Assembly: GCA_937898445.1 (NCBI GenBank)
Contig: CALEJY010000004.1
Location: 1-29,221, forward strand
Reading direction: 5' to 3'
Source of the DNA: an uncultured Candidatus Melainabacteria bacterium
Lineage (GTDB): Bacteria > Cyanobacteriota > Vampirovibrionia > Gastranaerophilales > Gastranaerophilaceae
DNA: 29,221 nucleotides
Each line of letters opens with the position of its first letter. Within the stretch, counting starts at the first letter, position 1. Positions 1 to 6,233 of the stretch are shown one piece after another. Position numbers and translations under genes: made by a program. Under the pieces are notes generated by a model, which saw nothing but the letters and a program-made list of their open reading frames with translations, searched no databases and had not been told where the DNA came from.

Positions 1-1
1 A

Positions 2-493
2 ACTTCTTATAGCGGTCCTTATGATAGTCGAATTGTAGCAGATATAAATAGCTATACAGAAGAATTTAATCATAAAGAAAGTCCTTTATTAGATATAATG
101 AAAATATATGATGAATATGATAATTTATTATTTGATAGAAAAAATAAAACTGATTGGAGTAAAGTTGAATTAGGAACAGATGTTGAATATTTTAAAGATA
201 ATAAATGGCATAGTGCGAAATTCGTATTTTACTATAAAAAAAGTGATATCATATTAATGGTTGCTAAAGAGGATATGGTTTATAATCACACTAGCAAGAC
301 TGTGAGACTTAAATCTAAAGAAAATAAATCTAAAGAAGTTTTAGGTAAATATGCTAAAACGGATAAATGTCCTACTGTTAGTTTTCCTATCGGAGATGAA
401 AAAGTTTTTTTTAAAGTAAACGATACTCAAATAATAAATAAACTACAAGAATTGCTAAAATTAGAAGGTGGATTAGAACATAGAAGATTTTAA
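2..493 (+). CDS. Phage-type hypothetical protein, 5'-truncated by window edge (paralogue family A)
   Basis: The reading frame is open from base 2, and alignment with the gene at 1127 shows that the first in-frame ATG (98) is internal, so the true start lies outside the window. Visible residues run from a TSYSGPYDSR stretch through the family signature LLDIMKIYDE, an (L/I)(F/W)DR element, TDWSKVELGTDVEYF and a central beta-rich segment. The same signature occurs in the products at 1127, 7859 and 9510. A 52-nt stretch (148-199) is identical to 1387-1438, pointing to recent duplication or gene conversion. No catalytic motif is seen; function unknown. Confidence 0.8.
   Translation, partial: TSYSGPYDSRIVADINSYTEEFNHKESPLLDIMKIYDEYDNLLFDRKNKTDWSKVELGTDVEYFKDNKWHSAKFVFYYKKSDIILMVAKEDMVYNHTSKTVRLKSKENKSKEVLGKYAKTDKCPTVSFPIGDEKVFFKVNDTQIINKLQELLKLEGGLEHRRF
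148..199 (+). repeat. 52-nt perfect direct repeat, copy 1
   Basis: Identical base for base to 1387-1438. Both copies encode the TDWSKVELGTDVEYFKD region of two paralogous genes. The translation-start regions of the two following genes also match: 492-516 and 1106-1130 share 25 nt covering the ribosome binding site and ATG. Confidence 0.9.
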
Positions 494-512
494 GAAAGGG
501 AAAGGTGATAAT

Positions 513-1037
513 ATGAAAATTTTTGATAAACAATATTTATTAAATATATTATGGAACGGAGACTATGAAGATATATTTGAGATAGGTCAAAGTAGATGGA
601 GTAGTTATAAAGAAATGATATTTAAAGACGGAGATAAATATTATGCTGCAGAATATAGCGAAGGGCTTTCTGAAAGTCAATGTGAAGCACCTTTTGAATA
701 TTCCGAAGATAAAATAGGATGTAATGAAGTATGTCAGATACCTGTATTAACTAAAAAATGGGTTACTTTAGATAAAGTATCTAATAAATTAAAACAAATA
801 AAAGATGATATAGAGCATTTTTTAAATAGGGAAGATGCGTATATTTATAAAATAGAGAATGAAATTGAAACAATATATGATATTATAGATTATGTTAATG
901 AAAAATTTAAAGTTAATTTAGATGTTCATTATGTAGGAGGTTTTGATTCTACAGGATTTAGAGTTAGTTGTTATGCTTGGGCAGGTATAATAGATGGGCA
1001 ATTATATTTTGATTCTTTTGAAGAAGAAGAGTGCTAA
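513..1037 (+). CDS. Hypothetical acidic protein, 174 aa
   Basis: ATG at 513 follows a strong Shine-Dalgarno (AAAGGTGAT). The N-terminal half has a pattern I associate with small phage proteins of unknown role: a GQSRW segment, a beta-rich stretch ending YYAAEYSEGLSESQ, then acidic residues and VTLDKV. The middle (about residues 90-125) looks helical and charged. The C-terminus ends in an acidic EEEE run and a terminal Cys. No enzyme motif is visible. It sits between two family-A paralogues and its stop precedes the promoter at 1065 by about 30 bp. Confidence 0.75.
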   Translation: MKIFDKQYLLNILWNGDYEDIFEIGQSRWSSYKEMIFKDGDKYYAAEYSEGLSESQCEAPFEYSEDKIGCNEVCQIPVLTKKWVTLDKVSNKLKQIKDDIEHFLNREDAYIYKIENEIETIYDIIDYVNEKFKVNLDVHYVGGFDSTGFRVSCYAWAGIIDGQLYFDSFEEEEC

Positions 1038-1064
1038 AAAATGGAAAGAAATTCACAAAAGTGG

Positions 1065-1093
1065 TTGACAACATTAGTAAAAAATGTTATAAT
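1065..1093 (+). promoter_or_regulatory. Promoter cassette P1 (consensus sigma-A type)
   Basis: TTGACA at 1065-1070, exactly 17 bp, TATAAT at 1088-1093. The -35 lies within the short palindrome GTTG-A-CAAC. Spacer start (AACATTAGTAAAA) and downstream leader (ATAAATATA) are shared with the promoters at 2920, 12142, 18778 and 24955. Drives the gene at 1127. Confidence 0.85.
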
Positions 1094-1126
1094 ATAAATA
1101 TAATAAAGAAAGGGAAAGGTGATAAT

Positions 1127-1687
1127 ATGATGTTCAATTTTAAAGACGGTAGAATGTTTAGAGTGACATTAAGAGAAGGAAGAGAAAAAGAAAAATATTT
1201 TATATTTAAAGGAGATGTAATGGCTATAAGAGAACCTTCAGATTATGGTAGAGATATTTATTTTATAGCTTTTGAGAATGAGTATAATACTAATCTTACT
1301 CATAAAAAAAATTCTAAATTAGATATAATGAAAGTATATGATGAAATTGGAAAATTAATATGGGATAGAGAAGAAGAAGATAATAGAACTGATTGGAGTA
1401 AAGTTGAATTAGGAACAGATGTTGAATATTTTAAAGATGGAGAATGGGTTAAAGCAAGATTTATTTTATTCAACCCTTCAAGTAAAGTAATATTAATGAC
1501 GGACGGTAAAGATGTAATATGTAATCATACAGAAAATACAGTTAGACTTATAGATTCACAAGATGAAATAAAAAAAGAAACAGTAAGATGTTTCCCAACA
1601 CCTTTTGGTATAGTTAAAATTACAGATAAAGAAATGGATGATTTTTTAGAAGAATTATTAGATGATTTTAAAAAAAATTTAAAATAA
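1127..1687 (+). CDS. Phage-type hypothetical protein (paralogue family A), 186 aa
   Basis: The frame is open further upstream to 1031, but the start is placed at 1127: this ATG follows AAAGGTGAT and lies downstream of the promoter at 1065-1093. The N-terminus (FNFKDGRMFRVTLREG) is a short beta-type module seen again at the start of the 7859 and 9510 products. It is followed by the LDIMKVYDE signature (residues about 66-74), LIWDRE, TDWSKVELGTDVEYF and a beta-rich domain. The C-terminus is acidic and Lys-rich. No enzymatic residues are recognised. Probably a recent copy of the gene truncated at the window edge. Confidence 0.8.
   Translation: MMFNFKDGRMFRVTLREGREKEKYFIFKGDVMAIREPSDYGRDIYFIAFENEYNTNLTHKKNSKLDIMKVYDEIGKLIWDREEEDNRTDWSKVELGTDVEYFKDGEWVKARFILFNPSSKVILMTDGKDVICNHTENTVRLIDSQDEIKKETVRCFPTPFGIVKITDKEMDDFLEELLDDFKKNLK
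1387..1438 (+). repeat. 52-nt perfect direct repeat, copy 2
   Basis: Identical to 148-199. Flanks diverge immediately on both sides, although the encoded proteins stay similar for much of their length. Confidence 0.9.
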
Positions 1688-1693
1688 AACATA

Positions 1694-1710
1694 GGGATTG
1701 GTGGGAGGGG
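1694..1710 (+). other. G-rich tract (possible two-tetrad G-quadruplex)
   Basis: Intergenic, with runs GGG, GG, GGG and GGGG separated by 3, 1 and 1 bases, in an otherwise very G-poor stretch. It is flanked on the left by AAAATAAAA and on the right by TTTTATTTT, which can pair to form an A:T stem with the G-tract in the loop, followed by a T-run. Could be an unusual terminator, a G4, or neither. Confidence 0.4.
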
Positions 1711-1735
1711 ATATATTTTATTTTTTTTATTTTAG

Positions 1736-1754
1736 TTGACAACAATATTAAAAT
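1736..1754 (+). promoter_or_regulatory. Half promoter element (left half of cassette) upstream of the methyltransferase
   Basis: AGTTGACAACA-ATATTAAAAT matches the -35 and spacer of the intact cassettes, but the sequence then runs straight into the ribosome binding site (AAGGAGAGG). There is no TATAAT at the 17-bp position. Either a decayed promoter or a retained regulatory half-site. Confidence 0.55.
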
Positions 1755-1768
1755 AAGGAGAGGATATA

Positions 1769-2917
1769 ATGAAATTACTTAGTCTTTTTAGTGGTATAGG
1801 GGCATTTGAAAAAGCCTTAAAAAATGCTAATATAGATTATGATTTAGTTGGATTTAGTGAGATAGATAAATTTGCAATAAAAAGTTATTGCGCAATACAT
1901 GAAGTAGATGAAAATTTAAATTTAGGCGATGTAAGTTCAATAGACATGGAATCGCTACCTAAAGATATAGATATTATAACACATGGTTCGCCTTGTCAGG
2001 ATTACTCTGTTTCAGGTAAAGGTAAAGGAGGAGATAAGGGAAGTGGGACTAGAAGTAGCCTTATGTGGTATAGTGTTAAAATAATTAAATATTGTAAGCC
2101 TAAATATGTTATTTGGGAAAATGTTAAAAATGTGGTAAGTAAAAAACATATACATAATTTTAATCAATATATGGAAAACTTAAAAGAAGTTGGATATACT
2201 TCTTATTATAAAATATTAAATGCAAAAGATTTTGGATTGCCTCAAAATAGAGAACGTATTTATGTTATTAGCATATTAGAAGATCAGCATACCTTTGAAT
2301 TCCCTCAAGGATTCCCGTTAGAATTAAAACTTAAAGATATATTAGAAAATTCAGTTGAAGATAAATATTATCTATCTCAAGAAATGCAAGATAGATTTTT
2401 TAAATTTCCTCAAGATAGATTAAATAATGAATATTTAGAAGTTTTAGGAACAACTGCTCCACATCCATGTGATGAAGAAGGAAATATTAAATATAGTAAA
2501 AGTACTTCTGCTTGGGTATATAATCCTAATAAATGTATTTCAACTCTTTCTGCTAGGGATTATAAACAGCCTAAACAAATTATAGAAATTCTCCCAGTTA
2601 GATTAGGAGGAGTATTTGATGAAGATGGTAAAAGACACCAAGCAGGCAGTATTTATGATAAGGAATCTATATCTCCTACTTTAGATACTATGCAAGGTGG
2701 TTGGAGACAGCCATTAATAGTAGATGGGGAACTTGTTACTAATTTTAAAATCAGAAGATTAACTCCTTTAGAATGTTGGAGATTAATGGGGTTTGAAGAT
2801 AGTGATTTTTATAAGGCTAAAAATGTGCCTACTTCTGATACTCAATTATATAAACAAATAGGTAATAGTATTGCAGTTCCAGTATTAAAAAATATTTTTG
2901 AAAATTTGTTTAAATAG
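1769..2917 (+). CDS. DNA (cytosine-5-)-methyltransferase
   Basis: Transfers a methyl group from SAM to C5 of cytosine in a specific DNA sequence. Motifs appear in family order: I near the N-terminus (LLSLFSGIGAFEKAL), IV with the catalytic Cys (GSPCQDYS, about residues 73-80), VI (ENVKN, about 117), VIII (QNRERIYVIS), a variable target-recognition region (about 200-320), and IX-X at the end (RRLTPLECWRLMGF, then QIGNSIAVPVL). At 382 aa it is full length for a single-specificity enzyme. ATG at 1769 has AAGGAGAGG a few bases upstream. No restriction endonuclease lies beside it, so a solitary protective or host-mimicking methylase is likely. The recognition sequence cannot be read from sequence alone. 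Confidence 0.95.
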   Translation: MKLLSLFSGIGAFEKALKNANIDYDLVGFSEIDKFAIKSYCAIHEVDENLNLGDVSSIDMESLPKDIDIITHGSPCQDYSVSGKGKGGDKGSGTRSSLMWYSVKIIKYCKPKYVIWENVKNVVSKKHIHNFNQYMENLKEVGYTSYYKILNAKDFGLPQNRERIYVISILEDQHTFEFPQGFPLELKLKDILENSVEDKYYLSQEMQDRFFKFPQDRLNNEYLEVLGTTAPHPCDEEGNIKYSKSTSAWVYNPNKCISTLSARDYKQPKQIIEILPVRLGGVFDEDGKRHQAGSIYDKESISPTLDTMQGGWRQPLIVDGELVTNFKIRRLTPLECWRLMGFEDSDFYKAKNVPTSDTQLYKQIGNSIAVPVLKNIFENLFK

Positions 2918-2919
2918 GG

Positions 2920-2948
2920 TTGACAACACTTTTAAGATAAGGTATAAT
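2920..2948 (+). promoter_or_regulatory. Promoter cassette P2
   Basis: TTGACA 2920-2925, 17 bp, TATAAT 2943-2948, just after the methyltransferase stop codon (2915-2917). The leader AATATAAATATAGAAAAG matches the other cassettes. Drives the gene at 2981. Confidence 0.88.
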
Positions 2949-2980
2949 ATAAATATAGAAAAGATGAAGGGAGAATTAAT

Positions 2981-3388
2981 ATGAGATTTAAATGTGGAGA
3001 TAAAATAGTAAATAAAGTAACAGGAGAAACTTATATAGTATCTAATACGAAGAAGCTTTATGTGGGTGGCTGTGAAGGTTATGTATTATCTTTAAGAAAG
3101 AAAAGTCATGAAGAAAATATATTAATAGATAAAAATATGATAGATATTTTATTTAAACTGGATTGGACAAGTTGGAAATGGGGAAAAATCGAAATATTTG
3201 GCGAAAAAGTCCCTGTTAAGTGGAGACATAATGGAGATTTGACAGTAATGGAGTCTCAAAAATATGGTAAGGTATCCTCAAAAGTCCATCCTGATGACAC
3301 TTTTAATGTTGATAGAGGATATAATCTTTGTAAACTAAGAATGATTAAAAAAATATTAGACGATAAAATAAATGAATATTATAAATAA
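2981..3388 (+). CDS. Hypothetical basic protein, 135 aa
   Basis: Start ATG has GGGAGA upstream and its own consensus promoter (2920-2948). The first 40 residues form a small beta-barrel-like pattern (FKCGDKIVNKVTGETYIVSN) resembling short nucleic-acid-binding or KOW/SH3-like modules, but this is only a resemblance. The middle is Trp-rich (DWTSWKWGKIEIF) and the C-terminus is Lys-rich and helical. No catalytic signature. It separates the methyltransferase from the recombination pair. Confidence 0.72.
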   Translation: MRFKCGDKIVNKVTGETYIVSNTKKLYVGGCEGYVLSLRKKSHEENILIDKNMIDILFKLDWTSWKWGKIEIFGEKVPVKWRHNGDLTVMESQKYGKVSSKVHPDDTFNVDRGYNLCKLRMIKKILDDKINEYYK

Positions 3389-3395
3389 TTAATAG

Positions 3396-3414
3396 TTAAC
3401 AACATTATTATAAT
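3396..3414 (+). promoter_or_regulatory. Half promoter element upstream of the SSB-like gene
   Basis: GTTAACAACATTATTATAAT resembles the cassette's left half, with one change in the -35 (TTAACA) and no -10 at the correct distance. The TATAAT at 3409-3414 is only 7 bp from the TTAACA. Probably a shortened, decayed copy; promoter activity is doubtful. Confidence 0.4.
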
Positions 3415-3437
3415 AAAAATATGAAAGGAGAATTAAT

Positions 3438-4442
3438 ATGGCAGAAAAAGAAAAAAGAGTAAGATATTGTGAAGGATATGTGAATGGTGAAGTAATATCG
3501 TTTAAAAATGGAGCAATATCTAACAAGGGTAAAAAAGATGAAACTCTTAAATTTGTTATAGAAATAGAAACAGAAGAAGGTAAAACAACAGATGTTGATT
3601 TCTTCATTAGAAAGTATTCTAATAATGGTAATTCAAATAAAACATATACAAAAATGAAGAAACTTTATAGTGAGTGTCCGACAAGAGAAGATGACGGAGA
3701 AGGAGAAATAGTTAATTGTTTAGTAAGATTTGATGAAAACAAATATGTTACTAAAGAAGGAGAAATGGTAGATAGGGGTACTAGAGTTGGAGGAGTGTTC
3801 TGTACTACACAAGAAGATAGTAAATTCCCTATTACTAAAGGGGCTAAAGGTATTGTATATTGTGTGCTTGAAGGATATGAAGATATTAAAGATATTGATG
3901 GAGAAGCATTAGAGTTAAGTGTATTGGTAAATAATTATGCTTATACTGATGAAGAGACTAAGGAAGAAAAAGTAAACGGTTTTATAATGAAAATAAGAAC
4001 TCATAATGAAGAATATGCAGAATATGTTAAGAAAGAACTTAATATAGGAGATATACTTTATATGGAATTTGACTTTGTTAAATCTATTGCTAAAGCTAAA
4101 AGAACAAGAGGTATAGGTAAATCTGTAAAGAATAGAGTTCAAATAGAAACTTATTTTGAATTAACAAATTGTTCTGCTCCTATAATGAGTTTAAATGATG
4201 ATAATGAATACGAAAAATGCATTTATGATGACTTAGAAGAAGGAGAAGAAGAAGAATTTTGTTATACTACTCCTGATCAAGAGGATTTCCCTTTTACTTC
4301 ACACTATATAGAATTAATGCATCAAGCAATAGAAGAAAGAATTGAAAAATTAAAAGAAAAAGCAGAAGAAATAAATAAAGAAAAAGGTGAAGAAGAAACA
4401 GGAGAAGAAGTAGAAGTAAATGAAGATGAAGCACCATTTTAA
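3438..4442 (+). CDS. Probable atypical single-stranded DNA-binding protein with acidic C-terminal tip
   Basis: The product is 334 aa and beta-rich. Residues about 5-110 and 125-245 each look like an OB-fold-type run of alternating strands (for example CEGYVNGEVISFKNG and GIVYCVLEGYEDI). A very acidic linker (about 255-330) ends in DEAPF, which mimics the acidic tip (such as DDDIPF) by which bacterial SSBs recruit partner proteins. It lies directly upstream of an ERF annealing protein, as ssDNA-binding proteins often do in phages. It is about twice the usual SSB length and lacks obvious similarity to canonical SSB, so the call rests on tail, fold impression and context. The start follows AAAGGAG. 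Confidence 0.6.
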   Translation: MAEKEKRVRYCEGYVNGEVISFKNGAISNKGKKDETLKFVIEIETEEGKTTDVDFFIRKYSNNGNSNKTYTKMKKLYSECPTREDDGEGEIVNCLVRFDENKYVTKEGEMVDRGTRVGGVFCTTQEDSKFPITKGAKGIVYCVLEGYEDIKDIDGEALELSVLVNNYAYTDEETKEEKVNGFIMKIRTHNEEYAEYVKKELNIGDILYMEFDFVKSIAKAKRTRGIGKSVKNRVQIETYFELTNCSAPIMSLNDDNEYEKCIYDDLEEGEEEEFCYTTPDQEDFPFTSHYIELMHQAIEERIEKLKEKAEEINKEKGEEETGEEVEVNEDEAPF

Positions 4443-4457
4443 TTTGAAAGGAGATAA

Positions 4458-5054
4458 ATGATTATGGAAAATACAGTTAATAAGGATATTATATTAGGTG
4501 AGGGTATTTCTTCACCTAATAAGGAGGTTGAAAATATGGAGTGTAAATGTAAATTTAATGTTAATAAACAAACAGGTAATACAGATGTTCAATTTTATTC
4601 TAGCGATGATACTACAGAATTATATAAAGCTTTGGCGGGATTTCATAAACATTTTACAACAGTTGAAAAAGACGCAGAAAATCCATTTCACGAATCAAGT
4701 TATGCTAGTTTGTCTCAAATACTCAATGTAATTAGACCTATATTGAACGAACAGGGATTAGTATTAGTGCAGCTACCTATAAATGGAATGGAAAAACATT
4801 CTATATGTATTAAAACTAGATTAATTCATGTTGAAACAGGACAGTTTTTAGAAAGTAATTCAATATCTTTAATACCACCTAAATTAGAGGCACAAGGTTA
4901 TGGTTCATTAATGACTTATTTAAAAAGATATCAAATAACTTCTTTATTAGGTTTATCATTTAGCGAAGATGATACTGATGCTAGTGATTTAATAGTTGAA
5001 GAAGAAGAAACTAAACCTGTAACTAAACCAAAATCATCAAGAAGAAGCTTATAA
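4458..5054 (+). CDS. erf: ERF-family single-strand annealing protein
   Basis: Promotes annealing of complementary single strands in phage recombination and genome circularisation. The ERF core is clear: ELYKALAGFHKHFTTVEKD, then NPFHESSYASLSQILNVIRPILNEQGLVLVQ, a beta segment ending in THLIH-like spacing, and QGYGSLMTYLKRYQITSLLGLSFSEDDTD. The C-terminus is a short Lys/Arg-Ser tail (KPKSSRRSL). Two in-frame ATGs (4458 and 4464) compete: AGGAG is only 4 nt from the first and 10 nt from the second, so the start is uncertain by two residues. The gene is 15 bp downstream of the SSB-like gene, fitting a functional pair. Confidence 0.9.
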   Translation: MIMENTVNKDIILGEGISSPNKEVENMECKCKFNVNKQTGNTDVQFYSSDDTTELYKALAGFHKHFTTVEKDAENPFHESSYASLSQILNVIRPILNEQGLVLVQLPINGMEKHSICIKTRLIHVETGQFLESNSISLIPPKLEAQGYGSLMTYLKRYQITSLLGLSFSEDDTDASDLIVEEEETKPVTKPKSSRRSL

Positions 5055-5068
5055 TAATTAGTTGGGTA

Positions 5069-5090
5069 GGTAGAAATATCTACCCTTTTT
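5069..5090 (+). terminator. Rho-independent terminator after the ERF gene
   Basis: Stem GGTAGA / TCTACC with an AATA loop, followed by C and five T. It lies 14 bp after the ERF stop codon, closing the transcription unit that includes the SSB-like and ERF genes. Confidence 0.75.
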
Positions 5091-5104
5091 AATAAGGAGT
5101 GAAT

Positions 5105-5242
5105 ATGCTTAAAGAAATTAGAAAAGATTTAATATTAATGATTATAGCTATTTTATATATGAAGTGGAATTACGTTGATATTGCCACAACGTTAATGATT
5201 GTATCACTTATTGATATAATTGATACAATACTTTTAAATTAA
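5105..5242 (+). CDS. Tiny hydrophobic protein, 45 aa
   Basis: ATG at 5105 is preceded by AAGGAGTGA with good spacing; stop TAA at 5240-5242. After a basic start (MLKEIRKD) there are two hydrophobic stretches (LILMIIAILYM and ATTLMIVSLIDIIDTILL) separated by a short KWNYVD turn, compatible with a membrane hairpin. It lies between a terminator and a decayed promoter element. Function unknown; a small membrane effector is only a guess. Confidence 0.6.
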   Translation: MLKEIRKDLILMIIAILYMKWNYVDIATTLMIVSLIDIIDTILLN

Positions 5243-5245
5243 TAC

Positions 5246-5264
5246 TTAATAATATTATTAAAAT
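5246..5264 (+). promoter_or_regulatory. Decayed promoter element upstream of the Cys-rich gene
   Basis: TTAATAATATTATTAAAAT followed by ATAAATACAGAAAAGG looks like the cassette with the -35 altered and the -10 region deleted, while the leader is still recognisable. Confidence 0.4.
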
Positions 5265-5288
5265 ATAAATACAGAAAAGGAGATTAAT

Positions 5289-5675
5289 ATGTGTGAAAAA
5301 ATTAAAATAGATGGGAAATTGATACCTATAGCACCTAAAAAATATAGATATGAAAGGGGATTTATAGATTGTGATGATATTTTATGTGAAAAATATGAAG
5401 TAGATTGTATTTATTGCCCAATGAATTATGGTAAGGTTAATGACAGAGATATTAATATTATAAAAAGTAATGAAAGATTATTAGAAGTAAAGTTATTTAA
5501 AGAATTTTGGTCTATAACAGATTTAACGTTTAAGAGTGCTAAAGAACAAAATGGGATTAGCTGTCGTGATATTCAATGCTTTTGTATGGAAAAAGAGATA
5601 GATTGTGATTTTTGTAATTTTAATAATGATAAGATAATCCCTTTAAAAAATATAGTTTACAGAGAAATAGATTAG
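5289..5675 (+). CDS. Cys-rich hypothetical protein with duplicated zinc-site-like motif
   Basis: The 128-aa product contains two copies of a Cys pattern: DCDDILCEKYEVDCIYC (about residues 28-44) and SCRDIQCFCMEKEIDCDFC (about 98-116). Each has a C-x4-C...DC-x2-C arrangement suitable for binding one Zn ion, so the protein looks like an internal duplication. Similar Cys clusters occur in products at 12200, 25009, 25169 and 28108 and at the end of 9510. Start ATG follows AAAAGGAG. No enzyme motif; a small zinc protein acting as an adaptor or nucleic-acid binder is an inference. Confidence 0.72.
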   Translation: MCEKIKIDGKLIPIAPKKYRYERGFIDCDDILCEKYEVDCIYCPMNYGKVNDRDINIIKSNERLLEVKLFKEFWSITDLTFKSAKEQNGISCRDIQCFCMEKEIDCDFCNFNNDKIIPLKNIVYREID

Positions 5676-5685
5676 AGGTGATATT

Positions 5686-6222
5686 ATGGCTAGAAAGTGT
5701 AAATGTAAAATATGTGGAAAACAATTAACAACAGATATAGCTTTTAATTTTCCTAAAATAGACAAAAATGGAAAAAAGAAAAACCAGTATTATTGTTCAG
5801 AAGAAGAATATAGAACACATGAAAAAGAGATAGAATTACTTAGAGAAAACCAAAAAGCATTTGATTTTATAATAGGATATACTTGTATTAATAATACTAA
5901 AAATAAGGAATTTACAAAAATATATAATGCAGGTTATACAAGAAATCAAGTAAACAAATTTCTTTTAGATAAAGGTGATTATATAAAGACTTCTTTAGAT
6001 AAGAAATTGATTAATGGAGATATGAATGAGTATCAAAAAATTTTATATATATTTGCAATTATACGTTCAGAAATTAAAGATTATTTTGACGGAACAAGTA
6101 AACCAATTCAAGATACAACAGAATATGAAGAAGTTGATGCTAATGTTGAAGTAGAAACAGATATAAAAAGACCTGCAATTAAAAAAAGAAAAGCCAAAAG
6201 AGGATTGTTAGATATTTTATAA
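5686..6222 (+). CDS. Zinc-ribbon protein upstream of the helicase; possible loader
   Basis: Product of 178 aa. An N-terminal Cys cluster (CKCKICGKQL, then YYCSEEEY about 25 residues later) resembles a treble-clef or zinc-ribbon finger. A helical middle follows (about 45-130), then an acidic linker and a basic tail ending KRGLLDIL, which could be a short docking peptide. It begins 11 bp after the previous gene and ends 12 bp before the DnaB-like helicase, the position often held by helicase loaders or other initiation proteins. There is no P-loop, so it is not a DnaC/DnaI-type ATPase loader. Loader function is inferred from position only. Confidence 0.65.
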   Translation: MARKCKCKICGKQLTTDIAFNFPKIDKNGKKKNQYYCSEEEYRTHEKEIELLRENQKAFDFIIGYTCINNTKNKEFTKIYNAGYTRNQVNKFLLDKGDYIKTSLDKKLINGDMNEYQKILYIFAIIRSEIKDYFDGTSKPIQDTTEYEEVDANVEVETDIKRPAIKKRKAKRGLLDIL

Positions 6223-6233
6223 GGAGTGATTAA

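Noticed and set aside
98..493. Start of the first gene at ATG 98
   Set aside because: The frame is open to the window edge and the upstream part aligns with the paralogue at 1127, so ATG 98 is internal.
1031..1126. Upstream extension of the gene at 1127 to ATG 1031
   Set aside because: The extension contains the promoter at 1065-1093 and has no ribosome binding site; ATG 1127 has an excellent one.
3389..4142. Minus-strand ORFs opposite the SSB-like gene, and similar ones elsewhere
   Set aside because: They are shadows of well-supported plus-strand genes, lack ribosome binding sites and read as low-complexity Phe/Ile/Ser-rich peptides.
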